Source of the DNA: Candidatus Omnitrophota bacterium
Lineage (GTDB): Bacteria > Omnitrophota > Gorgyraeia > Aquiviventales > Aquiviventaceae
Assembly: GCA_016206585.1 (NCBI GenBank)
Contig: JACQRE010000109.1
Location: forward strand, 1 to 7,707
Reading direction: 5' to 3'
DNA: 7,707 nucleotides
Shown: positions 1 through 5,733 of the stretch, in pieces
How the letters are laid out: each line of letters opens with the position of its first letter
Numbering within the stretch: position 1 is the stretch's first letter
The notes under the pieces: generated by a model
The model's database searches: none
What the model saw: the letters and a program-made list of their open reading frames with translations, nothing else
What the model was told of the DNA's origin: nothing
Position numbers and translations under genes: made by a program

Positions 1-52
1 AGGACGTCAGGTTCTCAGCCTGAAGACACCGGTTCAAATCCGGTTGGGGCTG
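1..52 (+). tRNA. tRNA-Glu (anticodon CTC), 5' part outside the window
   Basis: The visible part covers the end of the D arm through the discriminator base. The anticodon stem TCAGG/CCTGA encloses the loop TTCTCAG, whose centre CTC reads GAG glutamate codons. A four-base variable region (AGAC) follows, then the T arm ACCGG-TTCAAAT-CCGGT with the classic TTCAA signature, then the 3' acceptor strand TGGGGCT (45-51) and discriminator G52. No CCA is encoded, so it must be added after transcription. The four-base variable region matches that of E. coli tRNA-Glu. The 5' acceptor strand cannot be checked because it lies upstream of the window. Confidence 0.9.
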
Positions 53-236
53 TGTCTTTCGCAGACGCAGGCGTGTTCGCCACAGGACATGGCGGGCGGG
101 CCAGAGGTGCAAGTGGCGGGGAGCGATAGAGCCCTGTTGCCGGACGCGTCCATCACCATCCAGTTGAGCGCAACACTGGGGAGCCGCAGACTCTCCCGAG
201 GGCAGATGCCCGGCGGGCGCGTCGCCTCCAGGGAGA
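53..236 (+). other. Gene-free stretch rich in potential RNA hairpins
   Basis: No credible protein gene is seen between the tRNA and the terminator. Several short perfect inverted repeats are visible: GTCT/AGAC at 54-66, GGCG/CGCC at about 70-81, and GTTG-agcg-CAAC at 163-174. At 191-237 a 7-bp stem CTCTCCC/GGGAGAG encloses two adjacent hairpins, GGGC-agat-GCCC (200-211) and GGCG/CGCC (212-226), which would make a three-way junction. This could be a small RNA, a processed tRNA trailer, or chance pairing in GC-rich DNA. I see no hallmark of 4.5S RNA, RNase P RNA or tmRNA. A stretch near 100-115 recalls part of 6S RNA only weakly. Confidence 0.3.
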
Positions 237-270
237 GAAGGTACCGAAGTCGGTGCCTTCTTATGTTTTG
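237..270 (+). terminator. Intrinsic (Rho-independent) terminator
   Basis: GAAGGTACCG (237-246) pairs with CGGTGCCTTC (251-260) around the four-base loop AAGT. The stem is 10 bp, with one T-G wobble and the rest Watson-Crick. The T-rich run TTATGTTTT follows directly. The T tract lies on the right, so termination is on the + strand. It probably ends the tRNA-Glu transcript, or an RNA encoded in 53-236, and insulates the pilus operon that starts just after it. Confidence 0.8.
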
Positions 271-287
271 AGGGTGCGTGTTATACT
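258..287 (+). promoter_or_regulatory. Probable sigma-70-type promoter for the pilus operon
   Basis: TATACT at 282-287 is a good -10 hexamer, and transcription would begin near 294, some 20 bases before the first start codon. The -35 region is poor: TTCTTA at 258-263 with an 18-base spacer matches only three of six consensus bases and overlaps the terminator stem. The position, between a terminator and the first gene of a tightly packed operon, is the main support. Confidence 0.4.
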
Positions 288-314
288 TGAGTGTTGCTGC
301 AACAGAGGAGCATC

Positions 315-581
315 ATGAAGCGACCTGAAGGATTCCTCGAGTGGAGCATCGTGATCTTCAAGGGGCTGGCGTGGCTGAGCCTCATCGTGCAAGTGGCGGT
401 GGGCCTGATCGTCTTGGTCGTTGGAGGCGCGCCGGTGCCCATCGGCGGCGTCGACATTCCGGCCCGGCTGGTCGGCCTGCTGAACTGCGTCGCCGGAGCG
501 GTCTACTTCTTCATGCTGCTCCTGGTCGCCAAGGTGATCCGGGTGCTGCTGGACATTCACCGGAAGGTGGTGGGAACATAA
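315..581 (+). CDS. Small two-helix inner-membrane protein, function unknown
   Basis: This 88-residue protein starts at ATG 315, four bases after the purine-rich AGAGGAG (304-310). A GTG at 291 in the same frame would lie at or before the likely transcription start and is less attractive. Two hydrophobic segments are visible, at about residues 12-37 and 52-78, joined by a short loop containing GGAPVPIGGVDIP. The C-terminal tail is basic (RVLLDIHRKVVGT). The family is not recognised and there is no catalytic motif. It is the first gene of the pilus operon and its stop lies only eight bases before the next start, so it is probably co-expressed with the secretion ATPase. A role as a small membrane accessory of the pilus platform is possible, but only context supports it. 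Confidence 0.7.
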   Translation: MKRPEGFLEWSIVIFKGLAWLSLIVQVAVGLIVLVVGGAPVPIGGVDIPARLVGLLNCVAGAVYFFMLLLVAKVIRVLLDIHRKVVGT

Positions 582-589
582 CGGAGTCG

Positions 590-1873
590 ATGACGCAATC
601 AGACGCGTACGAACAGGTCAAGCGGCGAGTGAAGATGCGGCTGGCTGAGGCGCTCGAGGTGGAGAACGGCTCCGGCCGCCAGCACGCCGCCCCGGAGCGC
701 GCCGCGGTGGAGCTGCAGGTCCGCCAGCTGCTCGCCGGCGCGCAGCGGGACGTGCGCTACTCGGCCCTCAGCCCGGAGGAGCAGACCCGCCTGATCTACG
801 AGCTCACCAGCGAAGTGACGGGGGCCGGGCCGCTGCAGCCGCTCATCGACGATCCCGCCGTCACCGAGATCATGGTGAACGGCCCGCACCAGGTGTTCGT
901 CGAGCGTCACGGCAAGCTCGAGCGCGCGGACGCCGGCTTCAAGGATACCACGCACCTGATGTCCGTCATCGAGCGGCTGCTGGACGCGGCGGGCCTGAAC
1001 GTGACGAAGTCCGACCCGTGCGTGGACGCCAGCCTGCCCGACGGCACCCGCCTCAACATCGTCATCCCGCCCCTGGTCCTCAACGGCCCCACGGTGACGA
1101 TCCGCAAGAAGGCGCGCGACCTCACCATGGACGACTGGATCGCGAACGGCAGCCTGACCCCCCTGGCCGCCGATTTCCTCGCCGCCTGCGTGAAGGCCAA
1201 GGTCAACTTCATCATTTCCGGCGGCACCTCGACGGGCAAGACGACGATCGTCAGCATCCTCTCCTCGTTCATGCCGCAGGCGGAGCGCATCATCACGATC
1301 GAGAACGTGGCCGAGCTGGAGCTGCCCAACCGGGAGCACTGGATCCGCCTGGTCGGCCGGTCGGCCAACCTCGAGGGCCGCGGCGAGATCTCGCTGCGGA
1401 TGCTGGTCAGAAACGCCCTGCGCATGCGGCCCGACCGGATCATCCTCGGCGAGGCGCGGGGCGGGGAAGCGCTCGACGTCGTGCAGGCGATGCACACCGG
1501 CCACGAGGGCGTGATCACCATCCTGCACGGCAACTCCCCCCAAGCCGCGCTCGAGCGGCTCCAGACGATGATGCTCATGAGCGGGCTGGACCTGCCGCCG
1601 CAGGTCTGCCAGATGCAGATCGCCAGCGCGGTCGACGTGGTCGTCCACCTGGGCCGGTTCGCCGACGGCAGCCGCCGCGTGACCTCCATCGCCCAGCTGC
1701 CGGTCGTCGACACGGGCGGCTTCGAGCTCGAGGAGCTCTTCCATTTCGACGTGCGCGGTTTTCGGCCTGACGGCACGCTCGACGGCGAGCTGCGCTACAC
1801 GGGCATGCGCCCCAAGTTCATCAAGAAGTTCCAGCTCAACAACATCCCCATCCCAGGAGGGATTACCGCATGA
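590..1873 (+). CDS. cpaF: CpaF/TadA-like secretion ATPase, divergent first copy
   Basis: This 427-residue protein belongs to the VirB11/CpaF family of hexameric cytoplasmic ATPases that power Tad pilus assembly. The N-terminal domain holds the family segment GPLQPLIDDPAVTEIMVN and the cluster VDASLPDGTRLN. Walker A is GGTSTGKTT (K217), where the usual form is GGTGSGKTT. The Asp-box region reads ERIITIENVAEL, with N239 where the second copy in this window has D. Walker B is DRIILGEARGG (E288). The His-box region is HEGVITILHGNS (305-316), against HDGSMTTIHA in the second copy. The core ATP-binding residues are present, so it is probably active but specialised. ATG 590 was chosen because GGAG (583-586) precedes it; the open frame extends upstream only as a shadow of the previous gene. 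Its TGA overlaps the next ATG as ATGA, which implies translational coupling. Confidence 0.9.
   Translation: MTQSDAYEQVKRRVKMRLAEALEVENGSGRQHAAPERAAVELQVRQLLAGAQRDVRYSALSPEEQTRLIYELTSEVTGAGPLQPLIDDPAVTEIMVNGPHQVFVERHGKLERADAGFKDTTHLMSVIERLLDAAGLNVTKSDPCVDASLPDGTRLNIVIPPLVLNGPTVTIRKKARDLTMDDWIANGSLTPLAADFLAACVKAKVNFIISGGTSTGKTTIVSILSSFMPQAERIITIENVAELELPNREHWIRLVGRSANLEGRGEISLRMLVRNALRMRPDRIILGEARGGEALDVVQAMHTGHEGVITILHGNSPQAALERLQTMMLMSGLDLPPQVCQMQIASAVDVVVHLGRFADGSRRVTSIAQLPVVDTGGFELEELFHFDVRGFRPDGTLDGELRYTGMRPKFIKKFQLNNIPIPGGITA
1855..1860 (+). promoter_or_regulatory. Consensus ribosome binding site fixing the lipoprotein start
   Basis: A perfect AGGAGG lies nine bases before ATG 1870, inside the end of the upstream ATPase gene. 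It shows that translation begins before the heptamer-repeat element at 1880-1960, so the repeat is translated rather than being a spacer. The next in-frame starts, ATG 1972 and ATG 1981, lie past the repeat and would leave almost no signal peptide before the lipobox. Confidence 0.8.
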
Positions 1874-2928
1874 CATGTCAAGATGCAAGATGCAGGATGC
1901 AGGATGCAGGCGAGCCAAAGAGATTTCCTGGCATCTGGCATCTGGCATCTGGCATCCTGGCCATCGTTATCATGGCCGCTATGGCGGGCTGCGAGAAGCT
2001 CTCGTCGCTCTTCCAGGGCGGGCCGGAGGAGGCGACCGCGACCCCGGCCGCGCCCGCAGCCCCCAGCCCCGGCCAGGCCAGCCGCCCGCCGGTGTTGCCC
2101 GGCGACGTCGTGGCCAACGTCAACGGGGTGCCGCTCTCCAAGACGGATATCGAGACGCGGGTGGAGGAACTGAAGACGCTGGTGACGAACCTCGGCCAAC
2201 CGTGGACGCCGCTCACCGCCGAGCAGATGGACGCGGTGCTCGATGAGCTCGTGAACAACGAGCTGATGAGCCAGGAGGCGGTGGCCCGGGGGCTGGACCG
2301 GCAGCTCGCCACGCAGCGGCGGTTCGAGTTCCTCCGGCGCACCTTCTTTGCGCAGGAGTGGCTGCAGTGGAACCGCGCCCGGCTGGAGGTCAGCTCCGCG
2401 GAGGTGGAGCAGTACTACGAGACGAACAAGCCCGGGTTCCGCACACCGGAGCGGCGCAAGCTGCGCCAGCTGACCGCGGCCTCGGAGGAGCAGGCGAAGC
2501 AGGCGCTGTCCCAGCTCCTCGGCGGGACGTCGGACTTCGCCTCGCTCGCCCAGCAGAGCTCGCTGGCACCCTCCGCGCCGCAGGGCGGGCTGCTGGCCCA
2601 GTGGGTCGTGCGCGAAGCGGAAAAAGTGCTGCTCGGGCCGGCGGAGGCGGAGAGCACCGTCAGCCTCGATCCGGCGCTGGAGGCGGCGGCGTTTGCCATC
2701 GACCAGGTCAACGGCCTCAGTAGTTATGTCAAAGGCGCTGATACCCGCTACCATCTCTTCCAGCTGGTGGAGCGGCAGGCCGAGCACCAGCGCCCGCTCA
2801 CCGAGCTGTGGGATCAGATCAAGAACTTCCTCCTCTTTCAGAAGCTCCAGGGCTCGCTGGAGCAGCTCAAGAGCAAGGCGAAGATTGAGCGGTTTCCTGA
2901 GCGGTTGGACGCCATCACACAGGAGTAA
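1870..2928 (+). CDS. Lipoprotein peptidyl-prolyl isomerase of the SurA/PrsA/EpsD type
   Basis: This 352-residue protein is a likely parvulin-family folding factor anchored by lipid in the periplasm. Residues 1-41 form a lipoprotein signal: basic residues at K17-R18, a hydrophobic stretch from about 21 to 37, and the lipobox MAGC with Cys41. Much of this signal is encoded by the heptamer element at 1880-1960. A Pro/Ala-rich linker follows, then a SurA_N-like helical domain from about residue 80 (VVANVNGVPLSKTDIE). A divergent PPIC domain spans about 196-302 and includes KLRQL, the FASLAQQSS segment, GGLLAQWV and YHLFQLVER. Several usual active-site positions look altered, so chaperone activity without isomerase activity is possible. 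It overlaps the ATPase gene by four bases and sits 11 bases before cpaB. The position next to a secretin operon suggests help in folding or placing the secretin, which is inference. Confidence 0.82.
   Translation: MTCQDARCRMQDAGEPKRFPGIWHLASGILAIVIMAAMAGCEKLSSLFQGGPEEATATPAAPAAPSPGQASRPPVLPGDVVANVNGVPLSKTDIETRVEELKTLVTNLGQPWTPLTAEQMDAVLDELVNNELMSQEAVARGLDRQLATQRRFEFLRRTFFAQEWLQWNRARLEVSSAEVEQYYETNKPGFRTPERRKLRQLTAASEEQAKQALSQLLGGTSDFASLAQQSSLAPSAPQGGLLAQWVVREAEKVLLGPAEAESTVSLDPALEAAAFAIDQVNGLSSYVKGADTRYHLFQLVERQAEHQRPLTELWDQIKNFLLFQKLQGSLEQLKSKAKIERFPERLDAITQE
1880..1960. repeat. Palindromic heptamer array 1, translated as a signal peptide
   Basis: The left arm holds two AAGATGC and two AGGATGC units (1880-1907) plus AGG. 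The right arm, starting after CCTG, holds three GCATCTG units (1931-1951) and a GCATCCTG (1952-1959). GCATC complements the GATGC core of each left unit in a 7-base register, so the arms can pair imperfectly around a 16-base spacer (1911-1926). The element begins six bases after the upstream stop codon. In the frame from ATG 1870 the left arm reads as polar, Arg/Cys/Gln-containing peptide and the right arm as GIWHLASGIL, part of the lipoprotein's hydrophobic core. Confidence 0.85.
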
Positions 2929-2939
2929 GACGACTTCCC

Positions 2940-3854
2940 ATGCCGCAACTTGACCTTCGGCGATTCATGGAGTCCCCGGCCGCCAAGCGGCTGCTTCCGC
3001 TCGCCTTCGCGCTCGCCTTCGGCGTGATCGGCCTGTCCCTGATGCACTCCTGGCGGATGCGCCAGGTGCAGGCGTTGAAACGGGAAGAGGTGCGGCTGAA
3101 ATCGTTTTACCAGGAGCCGATCCAGGTCGTCGTGGCCTCAATGGACATCACGGAAGGGGCCACGGTTGAGCCGTCCATGCTGGCCATGGCGCCGGTGCCG
3201 CAGAAGTTCGTGCAGCCCTACTCCGTCCGCGCGACGGGCGAGGTGCTAGGCCTGGTGGCCGCCGCCCCCATCGCGGAGGGGGAGCAGATGATGACGAACA
3301 AGCTGCGGCGTCCGGAGGCGACGCCGGTGGACGCCACGCTCTCGAGCGTGACGCCGAAAGGCAAGCGCGCCATCACGATCGCCGTGGACACCATCACCGG
3401 GGTCGGCGGGTTCGTGCGGCCGGGCGACAAGGTGGACGTGCTCTGGACGCTGAAGATCCCGGGCGGCGACCAGTCCGCGACGCTGACGCTGTTTCAGGAG
3501 GTGCCCGTGCTCGCCGTGGGGCCGGAGATCGTCGGCAAACCGGACCAGCCGGGCGGCCAGGCCGCCGCAGGCCCGGTCGCAGTCCCCCAGTCCCAGTACA
3601 TCGTGACCCTGGCCTTAAATCCGCAGGAGACCTCCTCGCTGTTGTTCGCGCGGGAGCAGGGCCGGATCCAGCTCAGCCTGCGGCCGCCGCAGGAAGCCGG
3701 AGCCGTGCCGGTGCCGCCGGCCAACCTCAATACGCTGATGGAGCTGCAGCTGGGCATCAAGTCGGCGGACCAGACGCCGCGGACCCGTCAGGTGGAAGTG
3801 TACAAGGGCCTCAAGCGCGATGTCGTCGTGCTCGCGGATCAGGAACAACCGTAG
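2940..3854 (+). CDS. cpaB: Flp pilus assembly protein CpaB/RcpC
   Basis: This 304-residue protein matches the CpaB/RcpC family, periplasmic partners of the Tad secretin that are tied to the inner membrane. A single membrane anchor lies at about residues 17-37, after the basic AKR. A SAF-type domain follows at about 61-120 (VVVASMDITEGATVEPSML ending in PIAEGEQMM). The RcpC-type domain begins near residue 141 with the characteristic AITIAVDTITGVGGFVRPGD and DVLWTL. Length and domain order are typical. ATG 2940 is the first usable start; the nearest Shine-Dalgarno-like sequence, AGGAG at 2921-2925, overlaps the upstream stop region and is 14 bases away, longer than ideal, so coupling to the upstream gene may help. 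Its C-terminal end may be overlapped by the start of the secretin gene. Confidence 0.93.
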   Translation: MPQLDLRRFMESPAAKRLLPLAFALAFGVIGLSLMHSWRMRQVQALKREEVRLKSFYQEPIQVVVASMDITEGATVEPSMLAMAPVPQKFVQPYSVRATGEVLGLVAAAPIAEGEQMMTNKLRRPEATPVDATLSSVTPKGKRAITIAVDTITGVGGFVRPGDKVDVLWTLKIPGGDQSATLTLFQEVPVLAVGPEIVGKPDQPGGQAAAGPVAVPQSQYIVTLALNPQETSSLLFAREQGRIQLSLRPPQEAGAVPVPPANLNTLMELQLGIKSADQTPRTRQVEVYKGLKRDVVVLADQEQP

Positions 3855-5559
3855 CAGGCAATCACCAATCACCAAATTCCAAACACCAAATAATCACCAA
3901 GTGATCAAACGCCAATCACCAAACCGTTTGGTGATTGGTTCATTGATGATTGGTGTTTATTTGGTGTTTAGTGCTTGGTTATTGGTGATTTCGTCGACGT
4001 TGTGTCTCGCCGAAGACGGCCCCCCCGTGGACGCGCCAGCCAGCCCCGAGGCGGCCCCGCCGGCCGACACCCTCTCGCTGAATCAGGGCGCGATCCATAC
4101 CCTCTCCGTCGAGCAGATCGACCGGGTCGCCGTCGGCGATCCCGCCCTCCTCGACGTGACGGTGGTCTCCTCGAACGAAGTCCTCCTGAAAGCGGTCGCC
4201 ATCGGCAAGACCAACGTGATCCTCTGGGACCGGCGGGGCCAGCACACGATCGATGTCGAGATCGTGGACCGCAAGCCCGAGGCGATGGAAGCCCAGATCA
4301 AGCGGGTCCTCGAAGAGCTCGATCTGCCCGGGGTCAGCGTCCGGCGCGAAAGCGGCAAGCTCTTCCTCACCGGAGAGGTCTCGCGCCAGGAGGAGCTCGA
4401 CCAGGTCGAGCAGATGCTCTCGGCGTTTCAGGGCGTGACGAATCTCGTCACCCTGCCCCCGCCCGTGCCGCCGCCGTCCACCGAAGGGATCACGCCGCCG
4501 CTGGTGCGGCTGGGCGTGCAGATTCTCGAGATCAACCACAGCGATCTGGAGAAACTGGGGGTCGACTGGTCCGACTCGATGTCGGTCACCGAGCCGGCCG
4601 CCACGGACCAGACGCTGAGCGACGTCCTGTTCAAGTGGGGCACCTCGCTCAGCCGCGGCAGCGTCGCCGCCACGATCAACGCGCTGGTCCAGCAGAGCAA
4701 GGCGCGCATCCTCTCCGAGCCGAAGCTGGTGACCGCCAGCGGCAAGGAGGCCTCGTCGTTCATCGGGCTGGAGGTGCCGATCGTGATGGCGACCTCCTTC
4801 GGGACGACGAGCTCCACCGTGAGCACCAGCGTCGAGTTCCGCAAGACCGGCGTGCTGCTCAAGATGACCCCGAACGTCCTGCCGGATGGGAAGATCACGA
4901 CGGTGATGGAGGCCGAGGTCTCGGGTATCGACACCGCCTCGGGGCTCAACGTGCCGGTCGGCTCCCAGACGGTGCTGGTGCCGGGCTTCAAGGTGCGCAA
5001 GACCTCGACGGAGGTCACCACCGAGTCGGGGGAGACGATCGTGATCGCCGGGCTGCTGGAGGCGGAGGACACCGACTCGATGAGCCAGGTCCCCGCGCTG
5101 GGAAGCATTCCCGTTCTCGGGCGGCTGTTCCGCTCGCCGGAGCTCAAGGCGACCCAGCGGGAGCTCGTCATCGCGGTCACGCCGCAAATGCTCTCGGACG
5201 CCGGCCAGTCGGACAAGCGGATGGCGCTGGAGCAGGCGATGGCCGTCGCCGAGGTCACCGCGTCGGTGGACGATCCCAAGCTGCGCTACGCGCTTCAGGT
5301 GCAGGACCGGATCGCCAAGTCGATCGCGTACCCCATCCGGGAGCGCGAGGCCGGGATGGGCGGCCGGGTGAAGCTGCGGCTGCATCTCTTCCGTGACGGC
5401 ACGCTCGGACGGGCCATGATCGCGGAGTCCTCCGGGATCGAGTCGTTCGATCAGGAGGCGCTCAAGGCCGCCGAGAGCCAGTCGCCGTTCCCGCCGTTTC
5501 CCTCTGATCTGGTCCAGCAGGATCTGTGGCTGGATCTGCCCGTCCTGTTCCGTCTGTAA
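3820..5559 (+). CDS. cpaC: CpaC/RcpA secretin with a C-terminal TonB-like domain
   Basis: This protein is the outer-membrane channel of the Tad pilus, 579 residues if ATG 3820 is used. A signal peptide has its hydrophobic core at about residues 37-57 and probable cleavage after LCLA (residue 64). Next come the pilus/secretin N-terminal domain (about 85-149), a BON-like domain (about 158-212) and the secretin domain (about 225-456), which includes SKARILSEPKLVTASGKEA and VPALGSIPVLGRLFRS. After a short helix, residues 495-579 resemble a TonB C-terminal domain: YPIREREAGMGGRVKLRL, FRDGTLGRAMIAESSG, FDQEALKA, PFPPFP and a final VLFRL. CpaC proteins normally stop near the secretin domain, so this is an unusual fusion. 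The start is uncertain. ATG 3820 overlaps cpaB by 35 bases, while GTG 3901 would give a normal 37-residue signal (IKRQSPNR plus core). Neither has a clear ribosome site. Both starts read the right arm of the palindrome at 3860-3990. Confidence 0.9.
   Translation: MSSCSRIRNNRSRQSPITKFQTPNNHQVIKRQSPNRLVIGSLMIGVYLVFSAWLLVISSTLCLAEDGPPVDAPASPEAAPPADTLSLNQGAIHTLSVEQIDRVAVGDPALLDVTVVSSNEVLLKAVAIGKTNVILWDRRGQHTIDVEIVDRKPEAMEAQIKRVLEELDLPGVSVRRESGKLFLTGEVSRQEELDQVEQMLSAFQGVTNLVTLPPPVPPPSTEGITPPLVRLGVQILEINHSDLEKLGVDWSDSMSVTEPAATDQTLSDVLFKWGTSLSRGSVAATINALVQQSKARILSEPKLVTASGKEASSFIGLEVPIVMATSFGTTSSTVSTSVEFRKTGVLLKMTPNVLPDGKITTVMEAEVSGIDTASGLNVPVGSQTVLVPGFKVRKTSTEVTTESGETIVIAGLLEAEDTDSMSQVPALGSIPVLGRLFRSPELKATQRELVIAVTPQMLSDAGQSDKRMALEQAMAVAEVTASVDDPKLRYALQVQDRIAKSIAYPIREREAGMGGRVKLRLHLFRDGTLGRAMIAESSGIESFDQEALKAAESQSPFPPFPSDLVQQDLWLDLPVLFRL
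3860..3990. repeat. Near-perfect 131-bp palindrome of heptamer units (array 2)
   Basis: Two 65-base arms (3860-3924 and 3926-3990) are inverted around the single base 3925, with roughly three quarters of positions pairing by eye and the inner and outer ends pairing best. The left arm is built of 7-base units of the form AANNNCC (AATCACC, AAACACC, AAACGCC). The right arm carries their complements, such as GGTGATT and GGTGTTT. It starts five bases after the cpaB stop. It is clearly AT-rich against the surrounding genes, which suggests separate origin. It could form a cruciform or an RNA hairpin. It is also read as protein: the right arm encodes residues 36-57 of the secretin, the core of its signal peptide. 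Confidence 0.93.
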
Positions 5560-5682
5560 CAGGCTACAGGCTACAGGCTACAAGCTGCAAGCTGCAAGCC
5601 ACAAGCAGCGGCATGCAGCCTGTAGCCTGCAGCCTGACGTGCAGCCTGATCTGCAGCTTGTGGCCTGTAGCTTGCAGCCTGA
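5559..5682. repeat. Palindromic heptamer array 3, between genes
   Basis: The left arm is seven contiguous 7-base units (5559-5607): three ACAGGCT, then ACAAGCT, GCAAGCT, GCAAGCC and ACAAGCA. The centre contains the self-complementary GCATGC (5611-5616). The right arm (5617-5682) holds AGCCTGT, AGCCTGC, AGCCTGA, AGCTTGT, GGCCTGT and AGCTTGC units, with two 5-base interruptions (5638-5642 and 5650-5654). AGCCTGT, AGCTTGT and AGCTTGC are exact complements of left-arm units. The array begins at the last base of the secretin stop codon. It may act as an RNA hairpin at the end of the upstream transcript, but no T tract follows, so it is not a standard terminator. Confidence 0.9.
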
Positions 5683-5687
5683 CACGC

Positions 5688-5733
5688 TTGCTTTCCTCTC
5701 CCAGGATCGGGCATACTTTATTGGCTGAGCCAA
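5688..5733 (+). promoter_or_regulatory. Possible internal promoter with a small dyad
   Basis: TTGCTT (5688-5693) and CATACT (5712-5717) are separated by 18 bases and resemble -35 and -10 boxes. The ATACTT core is shared with the better -10 box at 282-287. Just downstream, TTGGC-TGA-GCCAA (5721-5733) is a perfect 5-bp dyad at about the expected transcription start and could be an operator or a small hairpin. With the hairpin-forming array immediately upstream, this would let the CpaE-CpaF gene be expressed separately from cpaC. Matches this weak also arise by chance. Confidence 0.3.

Noticed and set aside
53..236. A second tRNA gene after tRNA-Glu, or a known housekeeping RNA
   Set aside because: There is no GTTCRA-type T loop and no signature of 4.5S RNA, RNase P RNA or tmRNA. 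The resemblance to 6S RNA is too weak to call.
44..271. A 75-codon open frame beginning inside the tRNA
   Set aside because: Its start overlaps the tRNA acceptor stem, it has no ribosome site, it runs through the terminator, and the product has no domain features.
599..1948. A 449-codon open frame on the - strand opposite the first CpaF gene
   Set aside because: It is a shadow of the codon bias of a GC-rich gene. Its product is His/Arg/Asp-rich low-complexity sequence without a recognisable domain, while the + strand frame has clear ATPase motifs.
3860..3990. A CRISPR array or integron attachment site in the palindromic repeat
   Set aside because: There are no constant repeats with unique spacers of 30 bases or so, no cas or integrase gene, and the units are 7 bases long and arranged as inverted arms.
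3979..5385. Long - strand and alternative + strand frames over the secretin gene
   Set aside because: The products are Arg/Gly/Asp/His-rich with no domain. The + frame ending at 5559 carries unmistakable secretin motifs.
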